Positions 42,429 through 51,555 of a stretch of DNA of 64,000 bases are shown piece by piece. Position 1 is the first letter of the stretch. The number at the start of each line of letters is the position of its first letter. Under the pieces are notes generated by a model. That model ran no database searches and was not told the origin of the DNA. It saw only the letters and a program-made list of their open reading frames with translations. Source of the DNA: an uncultured Pseudomonadota bacterium (GTDB lineage Bacteria; Pseudomonadota; Gammaproteobacteria; Burkholderiales; Thiobacillaceae); the NCBI GenBank assembly GCA_903835655.1, contig CAILNT010000007.1, positions 62,001 through 126,000 of the forward strand, written 5' to 3'. A program made the position numbers and the translations under genes.

Positions 42429-43519
42429 CAGATGATCTCCAGGTCGGCTTTGAGCGCGCCCGCGGCCTTCATGGCCTGAAGGATGGAGAGCAGATCCTGG
42501 GGAGTCGCGCCCAGGGCGTTGAGGGCCTTGACCACTTCGTTGAGCGAGGCCGTGGCTGGCACCGACATCAATTCGCCCTTGTCGCTCTTCACCTGCACGT
42601 CCGCCTTAGGAGTGACCGCGGTCTGCCCACCCGAGTTTGCATTGGGCTGTGAAACCTGGGGGTCGGACGAGATGGTGACCGAGAGGTTGCCGTGGGCGAT
42701 GGCGCACTTGTCCACGTTCACCAACTGGTTCATGACCACCGAACCGGTGCGCGCGTTGATGATGACCTTGGGCGTGCGTATGCCGGGATTGAGGCTCAAG
42801 TTTTCCAGTTGCGCGATGAATTCGACGCGCTGCCCCGGGTCCACGGGCGCCCTCACCTGAACCACGCGCGCATCGAGCGGCATGGCCAGCCCATGGCCCA
42901 GGCCGTGTTCGATGGCTTCCGCCACTCGGCTCGCGGTCGTGAAATCGGCTTCCTTCAACTCCAGGATGACGAAATCGCCCTTGCCGATATGCATGGCAAC
43001 GGCGCGCTCCACCGTGGCGCCATCGGGGATGCGCCCGGCGGAGAGATGATTGACCACCGTGGAAGAGCCACCCGAAGAGGCGCCCGCGCCTCCCACCAAC
43101 AGCGAGCCCTGGGCCATCGCGTAGATCTGTCCGTCCGCGCCCTTCAGCGGTGTCATCAGCAGTGTGCCCCCGCGCAGGCTCTTGGAGCCACCCAGGGCCG
43201 AAACGGTCACGTCGATATTCTCGCCCGGGCGGATGAAGGCGGGCAGGGAAGCCGTCACCATGACCGAGGCGGTGTTCTTGCTGGTAAAGACCGCACCCGG
43301 AGAAAGCCCGAGATTGGTCATGAGATTGTTGAGGCCTTGGCCTGTGATCGCCGAGGTGTCGCCGGTGTTGTCCAGGCCCACCACCACGCCGAAACCGAGC
43401 AACTGGTTGGTGCGGACGCCGTCGATGGTGACGATGTCCTTGATCCTTTCCGCCTGGGCGGAAACGAAGGGAAAGGCCGCGAAGGTACAGACGAGCAGTA
43501 TTTTGGCAAGGGGGGTCAT
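42428..43519 (-). CDS. flgI: Flagellar P-ring protein FlgI
   Basis: 363 residues with a signal peptide (cleavage after VSAQA), then ERIKDIVTIDGVRTNQLLGF and GVVVGLDNTGD. GTLLMTPLKGADGQIYA and DVQVKSDKGELMSVPATASL are family sequence. It forms the periplasmic P-ring in the peptidoglycan layer. Confidence 0.97.
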   Translation of the reverse strand: MTPLAKILLVCTFAAFPFVSAQAERIKDIVTIDGVRTNQLLGFGVVVGLDNTGDTSAITGQGLNNLMTNLGLSPGAVFTSKNTASVMVTASLPAFIRPGENIDVTVSALGGSKSLRGGTLLMTPLKGADGQIYAMAQGSLLVGGAGASSGGSSTVVNHLSAGRIPDGATVERAVAMHIGKGDFVILELKEADFTTASRVAEAIEHGLGHGLAMPLDARVVQVRAPVDPGQRVEFIAQLENLSLNPGIRTPKVIINARTGSVVMNQLVNVDKCAIAHGNLSVTISSDPQVSQPNANSGGQTAVTPKADVQVKSDKGELMSVPATASLNEVVKALNALGATPQDLLSILQAMKAAGALKADLEII

Positions 43520-43526
43520 GGCACGC

Positions 43527-44201
43527 TCAGAACGGCACCAGGGTCAGGAAAAACCGGGCCAGCGAGGTGCTGACCTGGGCCATGTCCAGGCTTTGTGTGC
43601 TCTTGGACTCGAACTGCGCGTCGGCGATCTGGGTGGAATTGATGCTGTTGTTCGCACTGATCAGACGCGGATTGACCACACCGGCCAGGCGTATGTATTC
43701 ACTGCTGCTATTGATGGAAAGCTGCTTCTCACCGGCCACGTTCAGGTTGCCGTTGGGCAGCACCTCGGTGACGGTGACGGTGATGGTGCCGGAGATGGTG
43801 TTGGCGTTGCCGCGGTTATCCGTGTTTTCCAGCTTGTTGTCGGCGGCCGGCGACCAGGTAGTCGCGCCGATGACGTTGCTATGGCCCAGCAGCGTAGGCG
43901 AGGGAATACTGACATTGCCGCTGACCTTGCGTTCGTCCGTGGTGCTGGAGGTGCGCTTCGCATTCATGTTCTCCACCAGGTTGACGGTCAAGGTATCCCC
44001 CACCTGGTGCGCGCGCTGGTCTTCGAACAGGGCGACGGACATTCTGGGTCGGGCGTGGCCCGCCTGAAAGATGGCGCCGCCGTTGTCCACCGCGATATCA
44101 GGCGCGGCAGGACGTATCGAGAGCGGCTGCTTGATCTTGGTATCGGGCGCGGTGGCGCACCCGGCCAGAGCGACGACGACGAAAATCAACAGGGTTTTCA
44201 T
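43527..44201 (-). CDS. flgH: Flagellar L-ring lipoprotein FlgH
   Basis: 224 residues from ATG 44201, chosen because AGGAG precedes it and MKTLLIFVVVALAGC is a lipoprotein signal ending at the lipobox. SVALFEDQRAHQVGDTLTV, LPNGNLNVAGEKQLSIN and YIRLAGVVNPRLIS are FlgH hallmarks. It forms the outer-membrane L-ring. Confidence 0.96.
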   Translation of the reverse strand: MKTLLIFVVVALAGCATAPDTKIKQPLSIRPAAPDIAVDNGGAIFQAGHARPRMSVALFEDQRAHQVGDTLTVNLVENMNAKRTSSTTDERKVSGNVSIPSPTLLGHSNVIGATTWSPAADNKLENTDNRGNANTISGTITVTVTEVLPNGNLNVAGEKQLSINSSSEYIRLAGVVNPRLISANNSINSTQIADAQFESKSTQSLDMAQVSTSLARFFLTLVPF

Positions 44202-44218
44202 GGCGGCTCCTTTCATGC

Positions 44219-44998
44219 TCACATCTGCGTCAGCTTCTGCAGCATCTGGTCCGAGGTGGTGATGGCGCGAGAATTGAGCTCGTAGGCGCGCTGAGCGATG
44301 ATCATGTTCACCAGTTCCTCCGCCACGTTGACATTGGAAGACTCGGTAAAGGTCTGGTTGAGCACGCCCAGGCCGTTGGTCCCAGGGGAGTTGATCTGCG
44401 GCGTGCCCGAGGCCGCGGTTTCCTGATACAGGTTCTCACCCTGGCTTTGCAGTCCGGTCGGGTTGACGAAGGTCGCGAGCTGGATCTGCGGCAACTGGGT
44501 CGTGGTGTTGCCGGGCAGGGTCACGGTTCCGGTTCCGTCGCGGGCGATGGTCACCGAGATGGCGTTGGACGGGACCGAGACATTGGGCAAGAGGGGATAG
44601 CCGCTGGAGGTGACCAGCATGCCCTGGCTGTCGGTCTGGAACGAGCCGTCGCGGGTATAGGCCGTTGTGCCGTCGGGCATCTGGATCTGGAAGAAGCCGT
44701 TGCCATTGATCGCCAGATCCAGAGGATTGTTGGTCTGGGTCAAACTGCCCTGGCTGAACAGGCGTTCGGTCGCCACGGTGCGCACGCCCACGCCCAGTTG
44801 CAGGCCGGACGGGAGTTGCGTCTGCTGCGACGACTGCGCGCCTGGCTGGCGCAGCGTCTGATAGAGCAGGTCTTCAAACACCGGGCGCGTCTTCTTGAAG
44901 CCGGTGGTGGAGACGTTGGCGAGATTGTTGGAAATCACGTCCATCTGGGTCTGCTGGGCGTCCATGCCGGTACGGGCAATATGCAAGGAGCGGATCAT
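44219..44998 (-). CDS. flgG: Distal rod protein FlgG
   Basis: 259 residues, nearly the standard 260. The N-terminal [20 protein letters not shown] with [15 protein letters not shown] is the rod signature; [16 protein letters not shown] and the C-terminal [20 protein letters not shown] complete it. Confidence 0.97.
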   Translation of the reverse strand: MIRSLHIARTGMDAQQTQMDVISNNLANVSTTGFKKTRPVFEDLLYQTLRQPGAQSSQQTQLPSGLQLGVGVRTVATERLFSQGSLTQTNNPLDLAINGNGFFQIQMPDGTTAYTRDGSFQTDSQGMLVTSSGYPLLPNVSVPSNAISVTIARDGTGTVTLPGNTTTQLPQIQLATFVNPTGLQSQGENLYQETAASGTPQINSPGTNGLGVLNQTFTESSNVNVAEELVNMIIAQRAYELNSRAITTSDQMLQKLTQM

Positions 44999-45013
44999 GA
45001 TATTTCCTCAAGT

Positions 45014-45757
45014 TCAGGCGTTGGCAGTGAGCACCGCGTTGGCGCTGGTGTCGTTGTCCTGGGCTACGCGCAGCACGCGCATATTCATCTCGAACTGGCG
45101 CGACAGGCTAACCATGTTCACCAGGGCCTCGGCGGGGTTGACGTTGCTCGCTTCCAGCACGCCGGACGCCAGGGTGACGTTGGCATCGGTGGGGGCCGGC
45201 TGACCGCTGGCCAGGCGAAACAGGCCATCGTCGCCGTGTACCAGGTCGGCTTCCGCTGGGTTGGTCAGCTTGAGCCGGCCGACGACGGTGACGGCGCTGA
45301 GGTTTTGACCGAAGGGCACGGTGGACACGGTGCCGTCCCGGCCTATCGTGACCGTCTGATCTGGCGGCACCGAGATGGGCCCCGCGTCGCCTTGAACGCT
45401 CAAGCCCGTCGCGGTCTGCAAGATGCCGTTCTGGCTGACTTGAAGGTGGCCGGCGCGGGTATAGGCTTCCTTGCCATCCGCGCCCTGCACCGCCAGCCAA
45501 CCTGGCCCACGCAGCGCCACGTCGAGCGGCTGGCCGGTCTGCTGCAACACCCCTTGCGTGAAATCCGTGCGTGGCGTGGTTTCCAGAACGAAGGCGCGGG
45601 TCTTCGCGCCCTCGCCCACGACCGGCAGGGCACGGAACACATTGAACTGCTGGCGAAAGCCCTGGGTGGAGACATTGGCCAGGTTGTTCGTCACCGCGGC
45701 CTGCTGCCGCATCACCTCGCGCGCGCCGGTCATGGCGATGTAGATCACACGGTCCAT
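45014..45757 (-). CDS. flgF: Proximal rod protein FlgF
   Basis: 247 residues starting [34 protein letters not shown] and GQPLDVALRGPGWLAVQG are typical. The C-terminal NVNPAEALVNMVSLSRQFEM fits FlgF. It is downstream of flgE after a 106-bp gap that holds a palindromic repeat. Confidence 0.96.
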   Translation of the reverse strand: MDRVIYIAMTGAREVMRQQAAVTNNLANVSTQGFRQQFNVFRALPVVGEGAKTRAFVLETTPRTDFTQGVLQQTGQPLDVALRGPGWLAVQGADGKEAYTRAGHLQVSQNGILQTATGLSVQGDAGPISVPPDQTVTIGRDGTVSTVPFGQNLSAVTVVGRLKLTNPAEADLVHGDDGLFRLASGQPAPTDANVTLASGVLEASNVNPAEALVNMVSLSRQFEMNMRVLRVAQDNDTSANAVLTANA

Positions 45758-45791
45758 TCAGTTCGCCCCACGCGATGCGGCTGTAACATGG

Positions 45792-45821
45792 CCGTCATTC
45801 CTGCTTTCGCGGGAATGACGG
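45792..45821. repeat. Palindromic repeat in the flgE-flgF gap
   Basis: CCGTCATTCC and GGAATGACGG arms with a 10-nt spacer, a common betaproteobacterial repeat of the CGTCATTCCCGCGAAAGCGG type. Within the operon it could form a strong mRNA hairpin. Confidence 0.85.
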
Positions 45822-45863
45822 AGGGTACGGAAGGCGTGTCGCATTAATTACGCCCGGTGCTCA

Positions 45864-47408
45864 TTACAGATTCACCAGCGTCTGCATGACGGTGTCCTGA
45901 GCCTTGATGGTCTGCGCGTTGGCCTGGTACATGCGTTGCGCGACGATCAGGTTCACCAGTTCCGAAGTCAGGTCGACGTTGGACGACTCCACCGAGCCGG
46001 ACTTCAGCGAACCCAACACGCTGGAGCCTGGCGCACCGGTGTTCGGGGCGCCAGCCGCCTGGGTCGCCGCCCACTGGTTGTCACCCAGCGCCAGCAAGCC
46101 GTTCGGGTTGAAGAAGTTGGTCAATAACACCTGCCCCAGGGGCAGCGTCTGGCCATTGGTGTAGGTCCCCGTCACCATTCCGGTCGAGGAGACGCTGAGG
46201 CTGGAAAATGAGCCCTTGGCATAGCCGTTCTGGGTGGTGGAAGAAACCCCGGAGGTACCCGCATACTGGCTCAACTGCGTCAGATCCATACTGAATATGG
46301 GCATGGTTCCGGCGGGGGTGGTGGCGCTGGTACTAATCGGTGGCATGGCGGTATTCGCGGCCGCGACCAGGGTTGCGATGTGCACCGCAGTGGCGCCCGC
46401 CGCCGAAGCCGCAGTCACCGCGGCGGTCGCGGCGGCATTGGCGGCGGCCAGGTCGGTCTGAGCCGTGGCCAGATTCACGCCGTCGATAATGGCCCTGGCC
46501 AGGGTGTTATTGGCCACGGCCGCAGCCACCGCGGTCGAAGCCACGGCCGCAGCCTGTGCCGTGCTCGCGCCGTCCGTGACCACGGCTGCCGCCGCCGTGG
46601 CCGCCGCTGTGGCGTTGGCGCCGGCCGCATTGTCGTTGAACGCGGTCACGGCGCCGTTTGCGCCGAAGCTGATCGTGGCGGTGGTGGAACCGGCGATCTG
46701 GGCATTCGCAGGCAGCACCTGCGTGCCGCCGATGTACCCCGCCACATTCCACTGTCCCGTCGCGACTTTCTGGAAATACAGGGTCATGGACTGGGACGCC
46801 CCGCTGGGATCGTAAACGGTCACGGGGGTGGAGTAGTTGTAAGTGGTCGGGTTGGCCGGATTGATCGCGGTCGCCGCTGCGGGAGCACCCAGCGCCGCGC
46901 CGTTCGGCGGGGTACTGGTCGAATCCAGGTTGGCGATGATCGCCGCACCCGAAGTCATGGTCGGAGGCAAGTCCTTATAGGTCACCTTCAGATCCACGGG
47001 CGCACCGCCGATGATCTGCCCTCCGACGGCCAGATTCCCGGTCAGATTGCGCCCCGCGCTATCGACGATGTAGCCGTTCTGATCCATCTGGAACTGGCCA
47101 TTGCGGGTATAGGTAGTGACGCCATTCTGGCTCATCTGGAAAAAACCATTGCCGCTGATCGCAAGATCCAGTGGGTTGTTGGTCACGCTGATGTTGCCCT
47201 GATTGAACTGCTGCGCCACCGCTGCCACCTTGGAGCCTATGCCCACGGACAGGCTGCTGACACCGTAGACCGAGGCGGCGTAGACATCGGCGAATTGCGC
47301 CGTGCTGGACTTGAAACCCACCGTCGAGGCATTGGCGATGTTGTTGCCGATCACGTTCAGATTTTGCGATGAACTGCTAAGCCCGCTCAAACCCTGGTCG
47401 AAGCCCAT
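45864..47408 (-). CDS. flgE: Flagellar hook protein FlgE with an Ala-rich insertion
   Basis: 514 residues against about 400 in E. coli. The ends are canonical: GFDQGLSGLSSSSQNLNVIG with NNIANASTVGFKSS, and SNVDLTSELVNLIVAQRMYQ. Residues about 262-362 form an Ala/Thr-rich stretch (AAGANATAAATAAAAVVTDG and similar) placed between FGANGAVTAF and IFSMDLTQLSQYAG, which are normally close together. The hook surface domain is therefore extended by about 95 residues. Confidence 0.95.
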   Translation of the reverse strand: MGFDQGLSGLSSSSQNLNVIGNNIANASTVGFKSSTAQFADVYAASVYGVSSLSVGIGSKVAAVAQQFNQGNISVTNNPLDLAISGNGFFQMSQNGVTTYTRNGQFQMDQNGYIVDSAGRNLTGNLAVGGQIIGGAPVDLKVTYKDLPPTMTSGAAIIANLDSTSTPPNGAALGAPAAATAINPANPTTYNYSTPVTVYDPSGASQSMTLYFQKVATGQWNVAGYIGGTQVLPANAQIAGSTTATISFGANGAVTAFNDNAAGANATAAATAAAAVVTDGASTAQAAAVASTAVAAAVANNTLARAIIDGVNLATAQTDLAAANAAATAAVTAASAAGATAVHIATLVAAANTAMPPISTSATTPAGTMPIFSMDLTQLSQYAGTSGVSSTTQNGYAKGSFSSLSVSSTGMVTGTYTNGQTLPLGQVLLTNFFNPNGLLALGDNQWAATQAAGAPNTGAPGSSVLGSLKSGSVESSNVDLTSELVNLIVAQRMYQANAQTIKAQDTVMQTLVNL

Positions 47409-47421
47409 GTCGATTCCTTTA

Positions 47422-48078
47422 TTAGAAGATTTGGATGATCTGACTCATGCCAACCGTACCCAGGTTGGACAACTGCACGTTCAGTCCACTGCTGCCGCTG
47501 GAGACACTTTGCACCTGCGCCAGGGAATAGGGAGTAGCCGTCACGGCGGTGCCCGCCGCGGTCGCCGCCACCTGGAAGTTATAATTGCCCACGGCCTGAG
47601 CGTTGCCCGAGGCATCCTTGCCATCCCAGGTAAACTGGGCCAAGCCGGCGGGCTGGCTTCCCAGGCTCAGGCTACGAATCACCGTCCCCGCGCTGTTCAG
47701 GACGTTCACGCTCACCTGATCCGCCGCGGACGCCAGATTGACGCCACCGGCCGCGCCCGCGCTGCCCAGGTTCAGGACACTGCCTTGGGCCAGAACATTC
47801 TGGCCGATCAGGGAAGCGCTCTGCATCATCTGGCTGGACTGGAGCTGGCTGACCAGACCGGTCACCGTGCTATTCAAGTCGGTGATCCCCTGTACCGTAG
47901 AGAGCTGCGCCAGCTGGGTGGTGATCTGGGCGTTGTCCATCGGGTTCATGGGATCCTGGTTTTGCATCTGGGTGATCAGCAGCTTAAGAAACTGATTGCT
48001 CGCGGCGGTGACGCTATTGCTTGCGCTGGCGCTGGTACCGGTCGTGGTGCTGGTGTTCTGTACGGCGGCGACGGTCAT
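47422..48078 (-). CDS. flgD: Hook-capping scaffold protein FlgD
   Basis: 218 residues: NQFLKLLITQMQNQDPMNPM, DNAQITTQLAQLSTVQGI and the C-terminal FTWDGKDASGNAQAVGNYNF with a FLgD Ig/tudor-like region. It caps the growing hook and lies between flgC and flgE. Confidence 0.96.
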   Translation of the reverse strand: MTVAAVQNTSTTTGTSASASNSVTAASNQFLKLLITQMQNQDPMNPMDNAQITTQLAQLSTVQGITDLNSTVTGLVSQLQSSQMMQSASLIGQNVLAQGSVLNLGSAGAAGGVNLASAADQVSVNVLNSAGTVIRSLSLGSQPAGLAQFTWDGKDASGNAQAVGNYNFQVAATAAGTAVTATPYSLAQVQSVSSGSSGLNVQLSNLGTVGMSQIIQIF

Positions 48079-48090
48079 GGTTCGCTCCTA

Positions 48091-48504
48091 TCAGGTTTGG
48101 GCTACGGCCAGAGTTTTCAGCAACAGGCTCTTGGTCGTGCTCATCACTTCGGCATTGGTCTGGTACGAGCGCGAGGCCGAGATCATGTTCGTCATCTCCT
48201 CCACCGGGTCGACGTTGGGATAAGCCACATAGCCCTTGGCATCGGCGAGCGGGTGCTTGGGGTCATAGACCAGGCGCGCGGGCGTGGCGTCTTCGACCAC
48301 TTCCTTCATGCGCACGCCCTGCGCCCAGGGCGCATCCTTGCTCATCGCGACCGACTGGAACACGACCTGCTTGGCCTTGTAGCCGCCGCCGGTGGAGGAA
48401 TGGGCGGAATCGGCGTTGGCCAGGTTGGAGGCGACCGCGTTCAGGCGCATGGACTGCGCGGTGAGGGCGGAGGCGGCGATCTGGAAGACGTTGGTCAGGG
48501 ACAT
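48091..48504 (-). CDS. flgC: Proximal rod protein FlgC
   Basis: 137 residues: [47 protein letters not shown] and a C-terminal helix. Length and motifs are standard. The gap to flgB is 5 bp. Confidence 0.97.
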   Translation of the reverse strand: MSLTNVFQIAASALTAQSMRLNAVASNLANADSAHSSTGGGYKAKQVVFQSVAMSKDAPWAQGVRMKEVVEDATPARLVYDPKHPLADAKGYVAYPNVDPVEEMTNMISASRSYQTNAEVMSTTKSLLLKTLAVAQT

Positions 48505-48509
48505 GGCGA

Positions 48510-48917
48510 TTACTGGTTGGCGACTGCCAAACCGAGCGTCTTGAAGGCGGACGTGGCGCGGTCGAGCAGGAACTGGTAGTGGATGGAGTTCTCCGTGAAG
48601 TTGGCGCGCTCCACGTCCATGTCCACGGTATTGCCGTCGAGGCTGGGCTGCACGCTGGAGCGATACTTGATCTCGCCATTGGCCGTGCCGCCCGCGCCGC
48701 TTGCGGCGATATGCATCCCCGAAGTACGCGTGAGCTTGAGCGCTCCACCGGCTGCCCCCATCGCACTGCTCAGGGCGCTGGAGAAATCCAGGTCGCGCGC
48801 CTTGTAGTTGGGCGTGTCCGAGTTGGCGATATTGGCGGCCAACACCTCCTGCCGTCGCGCCCGAATATTCAGCGCGGTCTGGACGAAAGCGAGGTCATTG
48901 TCGATCTTGCTCAGCAT
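48510..48917 (-). CDS. flgB: Proximal rod protein FlgB
   Basis: 135 residues from ATG 48917 with AGGAG 8 bp upstream; the frame is open further but lies over the sigma-54 promoter. Motifs: [20 protein letters not shown] and [20 protein letters not shown]. It is the first gene of the flgB-L operon. Confidence 0.97.
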   Translation of the reverse strand: MLSKIDNDLAFVQTALNIRARRQEVLAANIANSDTPNYKARDLDFSSALSSAMGAAGGALKLTRTSGMHIAASGAGGTANGEIKYRSSVQPSLDGNTVDMDVERANFTENSIHYQFLLDRATSAFKTLGLAVANQ

Positions 48918-48943
48918 GATGTGGACTCCTGTGGAGCCTACAT

Positions 48944-48960
48944 AGCAATGAACGTGCCAA
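48944..48960 (-). promoter_or_regulatory. Sigma-54 promoter of the flgB operon
   Basis: TTGGCACGTTCATTGCT on the minus strand matches the -24/-12 consensus TGGCAC-N5-TTGC exactly. It is 27 bp before the flgB start codon, leaving a short leader with the Shine-Dalgarno. It implies control by a FleQ/FlrC-type activator encoded elsewhere. Confidence 0.9.
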
Positions 48961-49028
48961 CAAATAACGGCGAGAGACCTACAGCGAACGGCGGCACCCG
49001 GCACCCGCCACTCGTTGCTCCCGGCAAT

Positions 49029-49049
49029 AATTGCCGCCCAGCGGCAATT
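49029..49049 (-). terminator. Perfect hairpin at the end of the diguanylate cyclase gene
   Basis: AATTGCCGC and GCGGCAATT arms with a 3-nt loop, immediately after the stop codon and followed by TATT on the minus strand. A probable terminator. Confidence 0.75.
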
Positions 49050-50708
49050 TCAGCCGCATTCCACCCGGTTTCTGCCGGCCGCCTTGGCGCGGTACATGGC
49101 GGCATCGACGCGGGCGATCAGGGCCGCCTGGGTTTCCTCCAGCGCGCGTTCGGCGACTCCGGCGCTGAAGGTGATCAAGACCTTGTCGTTGGCGTGCAGG
49201 AAGAACTGGCGAGTGAGTTCGCGTTGCAGACGCTTCAGCGTCTTCTGCGCCTCGTCCAGATGGGTGTTGGGCAGGACGATGAGGAATTCCTCGCCGCCGT
49301 AGCGCGCCAGGGAATCGGTGGGCCGCAGGAAGTCGCGCACCACGCGGGTGAGGTGTTTGAGCGCCTCATCGCCAGCCTGGTGGCCCAGCGTATCGTTGAG
49401 TTTCTTGAAATGGTCGATATCCAGCAGCGAAATCGACATCGGCGCACCCAGGCGGTCGGCGCGCGAGGCTTCGCGGGTGATGGCCTCGTCCAGGCCGCGG
49501 CGGTTGAGGGCGCCGGTCAACTGATCTTCACGCACCAGGTTGGTGACCTGCATCAGCTCCGCTTCCAGGGCATGAATGCGCTCCTCGGCCTGCTCCGCCT
49601 GGGCGCGCGCATCTTTCAATTCACCGTGGCTGCGCCGCAGCGCATGGCGCATGCCGTCCATGTCGGTGGTCAGTCCTTCGATCACCGAGCTCAGTTCGCC
49701 GATATCGCTGGCCTGGCCGATCTGCTCCGAATAGACGCCGATCCGCGCATGGTAGCCATCGGCGTCGTCCGACATGGCGCCGATCCGGTCGATGAAGGTG
49801 GCGATGAGGGAACGCAGCTTCTCCTTGGCGTCGTCCAGGTTGCCCTTGATCATGCCTTGCTTGAACACCAGTTCGCGCAAGCCCAATTCCGCGCCATGCA
49901 CCGCATCCGCGGTGAGCTTGCCGTCGATCAGGGAATGCATGGCGGCCATCTGCCCGGAGAACCAGGCTTCATCGCCCACCAACTCGCCCATGTTGAGGAA
50001 CAGCAGACCGACGAGACGGCGCAGGCCAGCCGACAGCTCGTGGTCGTCCTCGGCGCGGATCACCAGTTCGCGCCAGACCGCGGCGAGCTCCTCGAAATGC
50101 GCGGCGCTGGCGGCGTCGCTGGTGGCGAACGCACCGGACAATTGTTGCGCGCGTTCCCCCAGATCCGGCCAAGCCTTGGAGCAACTCTCCGCCAGCACCC
50201 GCAGATTTCCTACCAGAGACTGGCGCAACGGCGGCCATGAGTCGGCCACGAGCACACCGGCTTCCTTCCGTTCATTTTCAAAGGCGCAGTGGGGCGCGCT
50301 GGTAGCCGCGGGGGGCTGCGCGAGCGCCGGCTCGATCCTGTCGTCCAGCGCGGCGCTGCCGCCACCGGATTCCGACCAGGACCGCGCCAGGCCGGTCAGT
50401 TTTTCGAACAGCTGTGAACTGTCATGACCGAAATTGATCAGCACGCGCTCCAGCATCTCGCGCTTTTTCGATGGCGTGAGCCCGGTCTGAAATGCCTCCA
50501 TCTGCTTCATCAGCGGTCGGATCGCATCCGCCCAGCGCAACTCGGGCTTCACCACTTCCGCTTGCGCCGAGTCGACTTTTTCCTGCTTCCCGCCGGCCAC
50601 CTCGGCATAGGCGCGCTGGAAATTGTCCGGCGTCGGCGGCAAACGACGCGTGCCCAGCAGGCGAATGGCCGCGCGAGCGATATCAGCAGGTTGTTTTGGA
50701 CGTTCCAT
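49050..50708 (-). CDS. Diguanylate cyclase (GGEEF)
   Basis: 552 residues. The last 170 are a GGDEF domain with GGEEF at 471-475 and an RxxD inhibitory site (RPTD) five residues before it, so it is catalytically competent and probably product-inhibited. The N-terminal 360 residues are helical and soluble with no recognised sensor, and a coiled coil (AEQAEERIHALEAELMQV) precedes the catalytic domain. It is divergent from flgA, so it likely tunes c-di-GMP in connection with motility. Confidence 0.93.
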   Translation of the reverse strand: MERPKQPADIARAAIRLLGTRRLPPTPDNFQRAYAEVAGGKQEKVDSAQAEVVKPELRWADAIRPLMKQMEAFQTGLTPSKKREMLERVLINFGHDSSQLFEKLTGLARSWSESGGGSAALDDRIEPALAQPPAATSAPHCAFENERKEAGVLVADSWPPLRQSLVGNLRVLAESCSKAWPDLGERAQQLSGAFATSDAASAAHFEELAAVWRELVIRAEDDHELSAGLRRLVGLLFLNMGELVGDEAWFSGQMAAMHSLIDGKLTADAVHGAELGLRELVFKQGMIKGNLDDAKEKLRSLIATFIDRIGAMSDDADGYHARIGVYSEQIGQASDIGELSSVIEGLTTDMDGMRHALRRSHGELKDARAQAEQAEERIHALEAELMQVTNLVREDQLTGALNRRGLDEAITREASRADRLGAPMSISLLDIDHFKKLNDTLGHQAGDEALKHLTRVVRDFLRPTDSLARYGGEEFLIVLPNTHLDEAQKTLKRLQRELTRQFFLHANDKVLITFSAGVAERALEETQAALIARVDAAMYRAKAAGRNRVECG

Positions 50709-50765
50709 GTCAGCATCCGGGAAATGTTCGACAATTCTAGCTTCTAGTCACCGCGCAAACCGCTC

Positions 50766-51455
50766 ATGTTCCTGGTCCGTACCCTCCTGTTTTTCGCTCC
50801 CTGGGTAGCCTTTGCGGGCGACTTGCCTCAAGACATGCAACTTCTGCGCCGACTCGGCAACACCTGGCTGCAACAGCAAGCGGCACTGGCCTGGCCGGAC
50901 ATCCAGGCACAAGCACAGACCGGGGCGGCGGACGAGCGGCTGCGCCTGCCCTCCTGTCGCGACCTCGTTTTCGTCCTGCCGCCCGGCGCCCGCCTCGGCA
51001 ATGCCGGCAGCCTACAGGCGCAATGCACTGCGCCGGCCAGGTGGAGCTTGTATCTCGATTATCACCTGCGCCTCTCCGGCCCGGCGCTGGTCGCGAGTCG
51101 CGATCTGCCGGCTCACACCCTCCTGGACGGCCGCGACATGGAACTGCGCGACATCGATTTCGAGCAGTCACCCAGCGCTTATCTGAACAACCCGCGCCTG
51201 GCCATCGGCATGCGCAGCGCGCAGCCAGTGAGGGCCGGCCAACCGCTGCTGGCCGCCTCACTGTCGCGGCCCCCGGTCATCAACGCCGGGCAGCGTGTGC
51301 GCATCTTCGTGCGTGGCGAGGGTTTCAGCGTCAATCAGGATGGCAATGCGCTCAATACGGCCGCGACAGGCGAGACGGTTCGGGCGAAAACACATAGTGG
51401 ACGCAGCGTCCAGGGGATCGCCCAGGAAGATGGCAGCATCCTGGTGCAACCCTGA
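50766..51455 (+). CDS. flgA: P-ring assembly chaperone FlgA
   Basis: 229 residues with a signal peptide (cleavage after AFA). The SAF-domain pattern is present: ALVASRDLPAHTLLDGRDME, RLAIGMRSAQPVRAGQPLLA and the C-terminal VNQDGNALNTAATGETVRAK. It is periplasmic and required for FlgI ring assembly. Divergent from the diguanylate cyclase with 57 bp between starts. Confidence 0.94.
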   Translation: MFLVRTLLFFAPWVAFAGDLPQDMQLLRRLGNTWLQQQAALAWPDIQAQAQTGAADERLRLPSCRDLVFVLPPGARLGNAGSLQAQCTAPARWSLYLDYHLRLSGPALVASRDLPAHTLLDGRDMELRDIDFEQSPSAYLNNPRLAIGMRSAQPVRAGQPLLAASLSRPPVINAGQRVRIFVRGEGFSVNQDGNALNTAATGETVRAKTHSGRSVQGIAQEDGSILVQP

Positions 51456-51499
51456 GCTTCCCTAGCCGGCCCTTACGCTATACGCCTAGTCATTATTGC

Positions 51500-51527
51500 T
51501 AAAGCTTGGCGCCTGGCCTGCCGATAT
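51500..51527 (+). promoter_or_regulatory. Sigma-28 (FliA) promoter for flgMN
   Basis: TAAAGCTT, 12 nt, GCCGATAT; the -10 is 7 of 8 against consensus. It lies 29 bp before the flgM start. The spacing equals that of the flgKL promoter here. Confidence 0.82.
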
Positions 51528-51555
51528 AGCGAACATCCCCGAGGAGGAATCCGTC

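Noticed and set aside
44447-48579. Long plus-strand frames opposite flgG, flgE and flgD
   Set aside because: Low-complexity antisense translations; the flagellar genes on the minus strand are complete.
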